A stretch of DNA of 64,000 nt from Symbiodinium natans (lineage: Eukaryota; Sar; Dinophyceae; Suessiales; Symbiodiniaceae), in contig CAJNDS010000376.1 of assembly GCA_905221605.1 (NCBI GenBank), positions 1-64,000 on the forward strand, read 5' to 3'. Shown piece after piece: positions 19,862 through 31,000 of this stretch. The notes under the pieces are model-generated. The model was not told the DNA's origin, ran no database searches, and saw only the letters and a list, made by a program, of their open reading frames with translations. Every line of letters starts with the position of its first letter. The stretch's first letter is position 1. The translations under genes were made by a program, and so were the position numbers.

Positions 19862-22800
19862 TCAATGAGCGAGTTTGGGAAGCTGAGTCGAGCAACTACA
19901 TTCCCATGTGTCGCAGTGACAATCCCTCGGTCGCATCATGTGCGTCAAAAGAAAGCTTGTAGGTATCTTTTCCTTGCTGGCTGCAACGCAGAAAATGCGA
20001 CTGCGGACGAAGTCGTTGCTTGCAGCGGTTAACCGATCGACGGCCCTCGATCTAGGCTCGCACTGACTCGTTGCCATGTGCGATGTAAAGAGTGAGTCTG
20101 GATGATCAGACAGGCAACAAGTGCTTCCAGGAACGCACACGAGCGTGTTTTGCCGCTGCCAGGAGCACCAGTGATGAAGACAGAGGAGCGATTGGCACCC
20201 AAACCGCAAGAACAGGTGCCAATCAACGCCGCATGACAGTCAGCCCCCCAAGGTGTTACAAAGACACGAAAGGAAGGACAGCTCCGCTGCAAGTGCAAAG
20301 ACACTGGCTCGAATTCTTGGGTCCTACCCATTGCTTAGCAAGTTCGGACTCAGGCTTAACGTTCCGCATGCCACAGCGCAGGAGTTCGGGCGTCCTCTTG
20401 GGTGGGCATCGGCGCAACAGGTAGAGTGGCATTCCTTGGCATAGACTTGTCCTCCACCAACCACAAGAAGGCCACTTAGAGGATCGTCATCCCCGGGTCT
20501 CTCAGGACCCTCAGGAGAGAAGTCTTGCTCATGATAGAATTGCCTTCCCCTAAGACTGAGGACCTGACAGACTACAGGCTGTATGAGATGGGTCCACGAG
20601 TTACAATCCGGTGAGCAGAACAAGCACAAGATCAGTGAGAAAATTCGGCAGCCAGTCCGGCTGGCGAATCGCTTCCAATGGGGAATCCGCCAGCGGTACT
20701 CCAAGAGCGACATGCTGTCGCTTCTTGAGCATGTGCAGTCGTGGAGCTTCCAGGGAGAACCTCAAGCTGGCTGACCCTGGGCAGGGTGTGTTGGTTCACC
20801 AGGTGGTTGTGCTGCTCATCGGACGGCAGCAGGGCGATTGTGAGGTTTACGGGCTGCATTGCTTTGGTCTCGCCCGCGTTGGTACGAAGCTTCTTCGGGG
20901 CGGTGAGCTCAATAAACACACCAGGGTAGGTAGTGTTACGGTCGCCTTCGCTCAGAGGCTTCAGAGTGACCAGCAACGCAGTGCCGCGGGTACTTTGCCG
21001 GCAACAGCAAACCACATTCTGCGCCTTTAAGGAACTCCTGCCAATTCTGGTGTGAGAAGGATGACTGTTGCCCTGAAGAAGGCTGATAGGCCACGTATTG
21101 GCGCCAGGCTTGACAGCAGTGGACGTGGTGGCACGTTTGACGGCTGCCTGCTCCGGGTAGTGATACTGTTCCGAGGGCTCCTCCTCAACTTCTGCTTCTG
21201 ATGCCATGGCTAAGAACTGATAGCCAAGCATGTCGACAAGGCGCTCAAGGGGAAGCCACATGTCTAACACAAGTTTCATCGTGGGACCAAGCTCGAGGTA
21301 GGGCTGTGGCAAGTCTGTCAAGTGAGGCTAACAGGATGCCCGTGCACTCCCCTCTCAATTCCATGATTCCCCGATTAGTCGCAGGCGGCAGTTGGAGGTA
21401 TTTCTCCATATCCTGCCGGGTGACTTGCCGTCCCAGCACCGCTTTGACAAACGCTTGAAAACGTTCCGGCAATTGGACCGAGCCACAAGCGACGCCCATT
21501 AAGGACGCCCTGACTGCTCGGTCGAGCCGAGGATCCGCCAAACCGCAAATCTTCCTGGTCAGCTCCTTGTGCACGTAATCCCCTGGGGTGAGTTGGAACA
21601 ACTCCTCACTGTCAACGAAGTGGCCGTAGGAGTGGCCTCCGCTGCCGAAGGTATCAGAAGTACAGGCGTGCCCCATCCAGAAGCGCCTGCTCCCTCGCTG
21701 CCAAGCGCGGCCGAAAAATGCAAAGCTGGTCGCCATGGTGGTGGACAAGACTGACCGCATGTCGCAACTCTGACCGCAAAATGTATTGCAACATAGCCCA
21801 TGGCAATGCCCCCGAGGCGCGCCTCGATGGGGACGAAGTCGCCTTTGCACTGGGGGCGTTGCTGGCGCTCGTGCCATGCAATGACCACAGCTGCGCCGGT
21901 GTAGGAGCCGGCGGAGAAGCCACTGAGGCGTAGTTTGCATTGGCCTGGCCGGCACCCAAACCCACATGCAAGGCCGTTAATGCTGCAGTGTGTGGCATGT
22001 GTAAGTGTGCCAATGCCGGCTTCATGGTAAGGGCAGCTTCAACAGCTCCAATCCTGGCCCTCACACCCGCAGGCAGGTGGCACCCTTCCACGCTCGGGTA
22101 GAGAGCCTTGGCCCAAACTTGGGGGGCCTGAAGGAGGAGCAACAGTGCATGCGACGCGTTACCACTAGACGAGAGCAGCAGCGGGCGGTGAGTGAGATCA
22201 TATCTAACCGTCCTGCCTTGGTTCTCCCGGACTTGTTCCATTTCCAGGCCCGTTAGTGCATAAGAGTTGGCGGTGTGAATGAGACTGCCTGAGACGGAAG
22301 CGGGCGCGTTCTCGCCTCTGCCATTCATCCCGCTAATGAAGAGCGACCTGCATTCCCCGGCAGGCGTACGGTGGGGTTTCGGGGGCGGGTGCTGATAGGC
22401 CGGAAATCCGAATGCCGCAAGGGCCTGGTGCACTTGTAGCGCTAGGCCGTCATCCCAGTACCGGCTGAGGCCCTGAGACGTTGCCCGCGTGTCGGCAGTG
22501 AAAAGTGGCCACGGCACATCCGCCTGGGCAAAGCACGAGTGCGTTGCAGCAGCCAGAATGGCTAGCGGCCCTTTTGGGGTGTTTGGACGGCTTCGCCACT
22601 TGGGCGAGGCTCCACAAGAGGACAAGACTTCTTTTTTCCAGTACATAAGGATCCCAGGGAAAAGTTGGATCCGAACTGGACCGTTGCCCTTCCCCCCCGC
22701 CGAGGCCCATAGAGGAACCGCGTCGCCGTTGCCCCAAATGGCCTCCGGCAGGGTGGGCAACCGGTGCACATTTCCCCAGAGCCGCAAAACACTCTTCCCT

Positions 22801-24824
22801 TTGGCGCCATATCCATGAACAAACGGGGGGGGCACAGCCTCGGCGAAACGGTTCGCCATGAACAAATCTGGTCCTGGCAGAATCGCCATTTGAGTTCGCG
22901 AACTGCCATAGCCAAGCAGGAGAGGAAGAAAGCCCTGCTCATAGGGACCTTGTCCCCAAGTTTTGACTCCTTTCACCTGCCCAATGGGAGAGGAGCCAAA
23001 GGCAATCTGTGGGTCCGGGCGGCTATCCTCGAGGTTGGCCTGTTTCCATGCTAGCTCATGCACATATCTGCCGAGCAACGCCCATGCAAACACAAAGTCG
23101 GAGTGCCTGCTGGCATTCGTGCCAGCAAGGGGAGTGTTTCGAAGGCACTGCAAATGGTGGATTCTGTCCAATGTCACGTCAACATGCATGCCAGGCAATG
23201 GAATGGGCACTCCACTGGGGAGGATGATGCGCGTAAACGCGCGGGCCAGTGCCTCCCGTACGACGTCCACAGCTTCAACTGCAGTGTGAGGGACGCAGAA
23301 GGCAGGAGGTCGCGGGCACGATGCTTCCGGAGCATCCGGGTAGAACATCACCAAGCCCCCATTGGCCTCAAGCTGATCTTCCGACGCACAAACCATGCCA
23401 ATGGAGTGAGGCGACCGGGCTCCGGACGGGATGTATCCATCCGGCGAACAGCTCCAAGGCGAGGATGGAAGCGAGCCACAGGGCTGTGTCTCGTCCACCT
23501 CCACGTCCATTTTTTCACCTAAAGGCTCCACCGACAGGGAGTTTGGCAAAAGGTCGAGAACTGCAAAGCGTCGTAGCTCTTCGGCTTCCCATCTGGCGGT
23601 GAAGAGGGTGTCATGATCCAGCAACATCAGGACGGCTCCGGGCGCCAGAACCCTGAGAACAGTCATGATTTCAGGCCCCGCCCACGTGAAGTGCACTGCA
23701 GCAAGCCCTGCCTCTAAAGTGTTCACAAAGATAGGGAACCACTTTTCCCTTCCCACTGAATCCTTGCAACGAGATGCCGTATGAAGTAGGGGAAGTGCGG
23801 GATGGACAGAAAGTTGCGACTGTCTGTGACCAAGAGGAGGACGTGGGCACCCGCGTGTTCAGCGTCCCGAAGCTGCGGGAGCAGGCAGCCGAGCAACGCT
23901 AGGTAATCGACCGCTGGGTGCCACCCCTGCGGGTCCGGCGGCTCGCCAGTGACCGTACCCACGGCTGCCCGCAGAGGTAGGATTCCCTCCGGGGTGGGTT
24001 CAGGGAAGTTCTGATCAGTCTCCAAAGCCAGCGTAATGTCAGAGGCATCTTCCTGTTCTGGCGGGCTGTCCGCGTTCCATGCGTGGAGCTGCCGTATAGC
24101 ATCCCTAGCGCTCTCAGCAAGCGCATGTGGGTGGGTTCTCTTGTGCTCCAGCCAGGGCGGGATGTCAGCTTCGGCAGGCGTCAGGCGTCGAAGGTGGAGG
24201 CGCTGAGAAAGAGAGGGGATCCGCTTCCCTGCTTCCATCACTTGATCTATGCCCACCAGTGCGGAGAGGGACGGGGGGAGCAGGAGGGCGGGGGGGGGCA
24301 CCCGGCATGAGAGTCCTGGGTTGACATAGCATCGGAGCCTGAAAGGGCGAGGGAGGCAGGGCTGCCTCCCTACCCGCTCCGTGTCCGGCAACTGTGCAAG
24401 ACCATGGGGGGGGAGTAACCGCGCTGGCAGGCGGTGCACACACAGGTGCAGCTAGCACACGACCCGTAAGGGCACTGTGATGCGGCATGTTGCCTAAGCC
24501 TGGCCGCCCTGCATGCAAGAGAAAACAGCGAACTGTGGCTTGCTGCGCAAAGCAGATCGAATTGCTGTCCCGCAAAAAGGCAGAGGAGTCTAGTCGCAGG
24601 AGGTGCTGCACCTCCCTTGGGAAGCAGTGGTTCCAGCCCGTTGCATCCGCCTCAGTGGGCAGGATAACTCCTGCTTGCATGGGCTTGGTCATCGCTATAT
24701 CGCTAGTCCCTGCAGTAGCAAGCGCGGTAAGCTGGCCCCGCTTAGCAACAAAGACATGAAGTACATGCGACCCGGCTTGCAGCACATACTGCTGACACGC
24801 GTAGGCATCCATGGCTGCGATCAC
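19862..24824 (-). pseudogene. Decayed large gene with P-loop NTPase motif
   Basis: Protein-like sequence runs right to left through at least six frame changes: 24824-24165, 24439-23723, 23756-21654, 21967-21245, 21321-20632 and 20331-20029. Segments join smoothly across the breaks, for example FPYFIRHLVARIQ to GREKWFPIFVNTLEAG near 23750, and GECTGILLASL to TDLPQPYLELGP near 21320. The longest open piece is 700 codons. Near the C-terminus VFITGAPGSGKTR (20145-20185) is a Walker A loop, suggesting a helicase or other NTPase. No Walker B is identified. One break lies in a nine-G run (24290-24298), which could be a sequencing error. I do not recognise the family; a transposon-encoded protein is the best guess. 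Confidence 0.55.
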
Positions 24825-25107
24825 CGCAAACTGCAGAATCCGATGCTACGGTAGGCGAGATGAAAACAAACTAACACATACAACGGTGTAAATCACCCAA
24901 GGGCACAGAAAGCGACAAGGTCACAGTACTGCAAAAATCAACAGGAGAAACCCTTGACAAGTCAGCAAGCAAACCATCCATGCCCCCCGCTTACTTTGAG
25001 CCCGCGCGAGGTGCAAGTAAGCAACAAGCCAATAATCCCCAGGTGCTTGCATACCTTAGCGGCCGCCTGTTTGTGGCTGCAATGCAGGTGCAGACAAGCG
25101 CAAATCA
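24825..25107. other. Short spacer between divergent genes
   Basis: This 283-bp stretch separates the start of the minus-strand decayed gene from the plus-strand reverse-transcriptase fragment. No promoter motif is recognised. The 5' end of the RT element may lie in or just after this spacer. Confidence 0.35.
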
Positions 25108-25953
25108 ATGACATCCAAAAGGGAGAAAGAAAGGCGGCCTCTGCCTTGCCCCTGTCAGCTTCAGTCAGCACTGCAATATACACCGGCGAAAGCTTACACG
25201 CTGATTTTGAAATGGCGCTTGCAGCAGATGCTTGACACGCTGGTTCTTGGTTGTCCACAGCGCGCCTGCGCCAAATATCGGAATGCAGCGGATGCTATTT
25301 CTAGGGTTGCAGAGCACTGTCGTGAGGTGAGAGCCCTTGTCAGTGCACAGCGTATGACCATTCATGATCGGAAAAGTGGCGCTATTCGGATGGAGTGTGC
25401 GGGGGGCATCCAACTTTGCGTAGACTGCACACGGGCCTTTGACAGCATGCCGCGTCGTGTCATGTATGACATGCTCGTGTGGGCTGGAGTTGACGCTGAT
25501 CTTATTGCTCTCATTTTGGAATGGCACAACACGGGTACCTACAGGCATGGATCGCATGCTGAAGCACAGCACACAATCCGGTGCAATCAAGGAGTTACAC
25601 AAGGATGTGTTCTGGCTCCCAGCCTCTGGACCATATATATGGCCTGCGTTATGTTTCAAATTGATCTCCGTTGCTCATCCGGTTCTAGTGGTCTTACCTG
25701 GTCACAAGAGCATGCCACGGCCTATGCTGATGATCTGCATTTCCGATGGATGATGTTGGCTGTTCGAGATCTGCGGCAGATGCGCAAAAAGCTGGGTCTC
25801 ACCATTAACAGGGAGAAATCAGTCTTGGTCATTTCTGTCAAAGGGATACAAGCTCAGACCTGGCTTCACAAGCTGCTTTGTGGGTGCTCTCTCAGGCGAT
25901 GTATCTTTTCAGATTTTGATTCAGGCATGGCATGCACCGCAGCAACAGCATGA
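25108..25953 (+). pseudogene. Non-LTR retrotransposon reverse transcriptase, truncated
   Basis: This is an RNA-templated DNA polymerase fragment of a LINE-type element. Visible motifs in order: an N-terminal piece of the fingers, CTRAFDSMPR (F111; catalytic Asp region), GVTQGCVLAPSLW (from residue 162), AYADDL (Y206-D209; catalytic site) and GLTINREKS (thumb-side motif). The endonuclease and the N-terminal half of RT are absent, typical of 5' truncation in target-primed insertion. The first Met is arbitrary; convincing similarity starts near 25185. The frame loses similarity at about 25870 and passes by one frame change into the protease-like ORF at 25880, with the expected region between them missing. 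Confidence 0.8.
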
Positions 25954-26542
25954 CACTGTCGAATTTCTGGAACATATACTGCAACGGGTTGATCATGGAT
26001 GCAATGTATTTGGGCACTGGCAGGCACGGCATCTCATCCCGCGGGAAACTTGGAGCGATCAGGGCTCACTGTATCTTCGCTTACAACCGCGGCTACCTGA
26101 TGGGATGCCGCGTGTCAGTTTGGATGACGCAGTGCAGGAGTGGCATCAGCAAAGACTGCTACATGCGTTATGGCCTTCAGCTCAACTTGTCTGCATTGTG
26201 TGGGATAGATTTAAAGTCTTGTCTTCTGGCACACACAAGGACGTCATCGCATGCCCGTTTTCTTTGGAGGTCCAGTTGCCGATCTTCTGTTCTGCTGAGG
26301 GGTGCAGGGTCAAGTGGGAGCCCTACATACTTGTCTCAGCCGTCATGCATGTTGGAGCCACCCCGGTTACAGGCCATTATCGTGCACTATTGCTTGAGCG
26401 CAGTGGTGAGAGCTTGGGTACAGTGCAAAGGTTGCACTACATGGATGATGAAAGTCTGGCTCATGTATTGTCTGGGGACTCCGTCGATGTACTGCAAGAT
26501 GCTTATGTTTTGATGTACCTTCGACAGCCCATTTCTGCTTGA
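25880..26542 (+). pseudogene. Ubiquitin-specific-protease-like domain fused after RT
   Basis: This 220-codon frame (GTG at its left edge, no credible start) resembles the C19 ubiquitin-specific protease fold, which cleaves ubiquitin from proteins. QQQHDTVEFLEHIL (residues 21-34) matches the QQDA(Q/H)EFL box, and YILVSAVMHVGA...GHYRALL matches the histidine box (H166). YMDDESLAHV and AYVLMYLR match the C-terminal end of the domain, including the third catalytic acid. The N-terminal cysteine box is not present, so this copy should be inactive. It follows RT directly with only a frame change, so I infer one parent polyprotein. Chance adjacency to a host USP fragment is the alternative. Confidence 0.6.
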
Positions 26543-27648
26543 TGAGTCTTTCATCAAATTGCGTATCGATGTTTTTCACGGTGAGAGGGCCTGATAAAAG
26601 TTCGCGATGCAACTGGCCGAGCTTGGCTTGCTTCATGCCTGCGTATGGTTTCAATTTCAGTGCGCGTCCTCCAAGGTTATTCGAGTGAAGTGTCTGCTGA
26701 AATCCGTTATGCTGCCGACGTCACGTCATAGTGATGTGGATTTGGTGGCCTATGTTGGCCTCTCTGGTGTTTGAATTTCACACTAGGAGGCTATTTCCGA
26801 TCCTCACTTCTTTCAATCCTGATTGGTCATTTGAATCTTGCTGCTAGTGGTCGATAGGTAGGTCTTTGTTGTACATCCTGCCAGCTCTGGTTAGCCATCT
26901 GCTCCTCTGGAGCCGGTGCATAGCACTGTAGCATAGCGCGAGACTGAGAGACAGTTTGCGACCCACAAGACAAGACAAGACAAGACCCACAAGAACGGCC
27001 TACTGTGCTACTGATGTAGTAAAGAGGCGCCCGCATAAAAAAAAAGCAGCTAACGCTGACTTTCTCCAACTGAGTCTGTATGGCAGCGTGCAGCCGTGGC
27101 ACGCTGGCAAGAAGTTGATCTCCGTCAGTCATGGTTGGCAAGCGCTCCATGTTTTAGCACGAACCTTGTCAGGGGTCTTGCAGGCAGGCAAAGTCTGCGA
27201 TAACGGGGTCGAAGTCAATGCGTCGGAGCCTTTGCCAGACAACGGCAGGCGTTGAGAAGGTGCATTCACTCTGGGGCGAGCGCCGCCAAATGGCATTAAG
27301 ACGGCTGGCACCAGTCAGAAAAAAACATGCGAATGCCTGCAATCGTCGAGTTCATATCCCAGCAACGATGGCGAAGCACTTAAGCGGAAAACTGAGAACC
27401 GCGACCGCAAGCAGGTTTCTCGTGGAAGAGAAACGTGCACAGGGAAGGCCCACGCACGCGAAGTCCAAATTGTTTGATTTTGGACTCCACATTTGGAGTC
27501 GCGCGAATTGGAAACTTTTGCAAACATGTGTACACGACATGGCAAGGCCTCTATAGAAGGCCGCACCTTGCGGGGGTTCGAGGTCTTTCGAGGCCTTCCG
27601 AGCTCAGTCATGGGGTTTCGAGGCCTTTCGAGGGCCTCGCGAGGCCTT
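26543..27648. other. Spacer with microsatellite and GAGGCC-rich block
   Basis: No gene is recognised. The stretch contains a short (acaag)n run near 26966-26985. A block at 27571-27647 holds repeated tttcgaggcc/gaggcctt words, and the second Copia element is inserted at its right edge. Part of 26543-26830 may be the 3' tail of the RT/USP element, but no poly-A marks its end. Confidence 0.4.
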
Positions 27649-27784
27649 GTAACAAACATTTCACTTTTCATGCCCGACTGTGTATAGGCTCAAGCACCGC
27701 CCCTCGTGGAACGCCGCGAGTGAAGGTAAAAGTGCGCCGAGAACTTGTGTTCTAGAAAGGTTGAGATTAGCCTTTAAACTTTTA
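27649..27784 (+). repeat. 5' LTR (136 bp)
   Basis: It starts GTAACAAACATTTCAC and ends GCCTTTAAACTTTTA. An AT box (TGTGTATAGG here, TGTATATAGG in the right LTR) is followed by GGCTCAAG, which equals the last eight bases of the dinoflagellate spliced leader. Exact ends depend on whether the flanking T at 27648 belongs to the LTR or to the target duplication. Confidence 0.9.
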
Positions 27785-27796
27785 TGGTAGCGGAGC
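27785..27796 (+). other. Primer-binding site, initiator-Met-like tRNA
   Basis: TGGTAGCGGAGC directly follows the LTR and is complementary to a tRNA ending GCTCCGCTACCA. It is identical to the site of the minus-strand element at 17762-17773. Confidence 0.85.
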
Positions 27797-27851
27797 TGTT
27801 GGCAACGGCCAGCAGCTGAAGAAGCAGATCCAGGGAAAGAAGGTAAGCCCA

Positions 27852-27997
27852 GCCAGAGGGCTGGCAGCCAGCTAGCGAGCTGGAAAGAAGGAAAGGAAAG
27901 CAGGAGTTAAGGTTTCTCAACTACGCCGAGTTAAGGTTCATTAACTACGCCTTGCTGAAGCTGAAGAAGACAGGAGTTAAGGTTCATTAACTACGCC
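27852..27997 (+). other. Chain of five stem-loops in the retroelement leader
   Basis: In order: GCCAG-aggg-CTGGC (27852-27865), CCAGCT-agcg-AGCTGG (27868-27883), and three near-identical 24-bp repeats (about 27904-27927, 27928-27951 and 27974-27997), two of which fold as AGTTAA-ggttca-TTAACT. They lie between primer site and start codon, where packaging, dimerisation or translation signals of LTR elements usually sit. Function is inferred. Confidence 0.7.
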
Positions 27998-28074
27998 CTG
28001 TTGGATCAGTAGAGAGAAGAAGGTGAAGAAGAAAGAGCCTTGAGTCTGGACGACTTGCCTAGATCGTCAGAGCA

Positions 28075-31000
28075 ATGGCGGAACAACAAAGAAATTTTGA
28101 AGCAATGCTGGCTGGCATTGGCCAGGCCACAGAAGCTCTAGGAAGAGTTGCGAGCCAAACCGCGACTCAGCAACAGCAGCTGACAGAAGCGATGCAAAGG
28201 CTTACTGAGGCAGCCAGCCAAGGTGCTGCCCAAGCTGCGAGAAACTCCCCGAGAAGTTTGGGAGGTGAAGGAGCGCCAAGGGCGCAACCCTCAGGCGTCC
28301 CGTTCGACACCGGAGGAAAGATCTTGAAGCCGCCAGAAGTGTTCAATCCGGCAACGCTGGAAGAAGGAGTCTCTCAATGGAGTGACTGGAGTTTCGCCTT
28401 TAAGAACTTTCTAGCATTCATGGACTATGAATTCCTAGCAGATCTGAAGAAGGCTGAAGTATCAACGGATGCACTGGACATTGAGGACGACATCGATGAA
28501 TTTTATGCAGCGAATGAAGGACGAAAGATAAGAGGAATGAAACTGTATTCCGTCTTAAGCAGCTACTTGAAGAATCGCCCGTTGAAGGTGTTGAGAAGCA
28601 TCGACAACATGGATGGATTTGAAGTCTGGAGGCGACTCACAATGGAGCTCGAGCCATCCTCAAGATCTAGAAGTCTGGCAATGGCCCAAGCCTTGGTAGG
28701 ATTCCCTGCAATGGCAAAGGGAGCTAGCCTGATGGATTATGTCCTCACGTTCGAGAAGCTGGTCAATGAGTACGAAAAGTTATCGACAACGAAGTACGAT
28801 GACAACTTAAAGATCGGAACGTTGCTGAAGGGCATCCCGCAGAATCTGAAGCAGCACATCATGGTAGGAATCAATGAGAAGACAAGTTACAACGACTTGA
28901 GAACGAAGCTGCTACAATACGAAAGAAGCAACCAAACGTGGTTTGCTGAGAACATCTTGGGGTCACTGAGCGTTCAGGCCCCAGGAACAAGTTCAAGCTC
29001 CAAGGAGTACCAAGGACCGATCCCAATGGAGATCGATCGTCTAAAAGGAAAAGGAAAGTATGACAGAGGAAAAGGAGGAAGAGGAAAAGGAAAAGGAAAG
29101 TTCGAGAAAGGAAAAGGAAAAGGAAAAGGAAAAGAGAGAAAAGGCGGAAGAGGAAGAGGTCGCGGCAAAGGCCGTGGCAAAGGACGAGGAAAGTCTGTGA
29201 GGCAAGTGGAGAATGGTGGCTACGGAAGTCAAGGAAAAGGTTCAGGTGGAAAAGGATCAAGATCCGGTGTAGAATGCTACAAATGCGGAAAGTATGGTCA
29301 CTTCGCGTCAGAATGTTGGACGTCAGCGAAAGGAGGAAAGGACTCCGGAAAAGGAGGAAAGTCGAAAGGAAAGATGCGACAAGTGCGCGAAGGCGAAGAA
29401 GATTGGAGCCAAGATCAAGAATGGACAAGTGGTGTGTGGAGTGCACCACCACAGTCAAGCACCAGTTCACATCCAAGTCAGTACCGAAGTCAAGAGCAAT
29501 CGCAAGTGCGAGCTGCGCAAGCTGCCAAAGGGAGCGAGCAAGTGAGAAGGATTAATGAGAGGTCGATGACAAGAATCGAGGAAGATGACGAAGAAGACGA
29601 TGAAGAGATCGTAGACTTGATCGAGATGTTTCGAGAATGGGGAAACAAGCCCTATGCAAGAATGGTGAAGATGAAGGAAGTTCAAGTGTTTGACATAAGT
29701 CAAGGAGATGAAGAGCTGAACGAGCTGGACGAGTACCAGATGTGGTATGAAGAAGACCGACCAGAAGTCAAACAGGAATCGGTTGAGAATCTAAGCCCAA
29801 GTCCAAGCGCCCAAGAAGAAGACCAACCAGAAGTCAGACAGGAATCGATTGAGAATCCAAGCCCAAGTCCAAGTGTCCAAGAAGCAAGTGAGGATCGAGT
29901 ACGAACGGTTCGGTTCCCCGGATATGAAGACCTGATCGAAGTTGTGCTAGACAGTGGAGCAGACTGCCATGTCTTGCCGTTAAGCTATTATAGCGAAGAC
30001 CTCGGAGAAGTGGAACTTCCAGCACTGAAGATGGTCATCACGGATGCACAAGGAAATGCAATCAGAACGACCGAAGCAAGAACCAACATAACGTTCGAAT
30101 TCCAAAGATCCGATGGAAGAGTGATTAAGGTCAAGGACACCGCCGTGTTTGGTCAAGTGACCCAACCGCTGTTCGCAGTGGGGAAATTGTACAAAGTCGG
30201 ATGGGGCATCGAACCCCAGGATGCATACAGTGCTTTCCTGACGAAGCTAGTGAAGCGGAAGAATGGAACGTCGGTATCGTATGTCCCGATAAGGTTTGCA
30301 AGAAACTCAACGGTGACAGATCTTAGGATCTACCGAGCGGCAATGGAGAATGGACAAGACGAGGTGCCGATTTCAATCAGGAAACTCACCCTGACGAAGG
30401 AACTGAAGGATGACATAGAGAATGGCAAGTACGAAGAAGGTTGGTTTTATCTCACCGACGGACGACCAGTGAGAATTGACTGGGACGTGAACACTACGTA
30501 CAGCCTTGGAAGAGATGAAGGAAAATCGTTCAAGTACAGAACAACGCTAAGGACCAGATATGAAGAAGAGCAGATAGTCTGGGAAGAAATGGAATTTTAT
30601 GAGTGTGCCGAGGAGTGGAGAGAAAAGAGCACAATGGTCATAGTACCAGAGATCGAGAATTCAGTGGTCATCACGATCATGGAAAGAGTCCCGAGAAGCG
30701 TTGAAGATTACGGAGAGTACAGGAGCCCGTACAAGAAAAAGGAGACAGAAGAGAAGCGTGATGTAGAAATGGAACCACAAGGACAAGAAGATCTATGGAA
30801 AGGTAGGTCAGAAGAAGAGTTGCAGCGAGACATTGAAAAAGGAATTGAAGAATTGGCACAAGCTCCAGGGCCTGGTTCGAACCCAGGAAGGCAACCACAA
30901 GAAGACAACGATGAGAGTGAGCGAAAGAAAGTTGAAGAACAACTTCCGAAACTCGGAGAAGCAATGGAAGAGAGAATGAAGATCGGAGGAATCGAGCTTA

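Noticed and set aside
22450-23522. Overlapping ORFs on both strands inside 21600-23800
   Set aside because: The 700-codon minus-strand frame has the only consistent protein-like composition; the others are shadows.
28871-29476. 201-codon minus-strand ORF rich in Leu/Phe/Ser
   Set aside because: Antisense of the Lys/Gly/Arg-rich Gag region; composition is explained by codon shadowing.
30868-30890. tRNA B-box-like word ggttcgaaccc
   Set aside because: It lies inside the polyprotein frame with no matching acceptor stem or A box.
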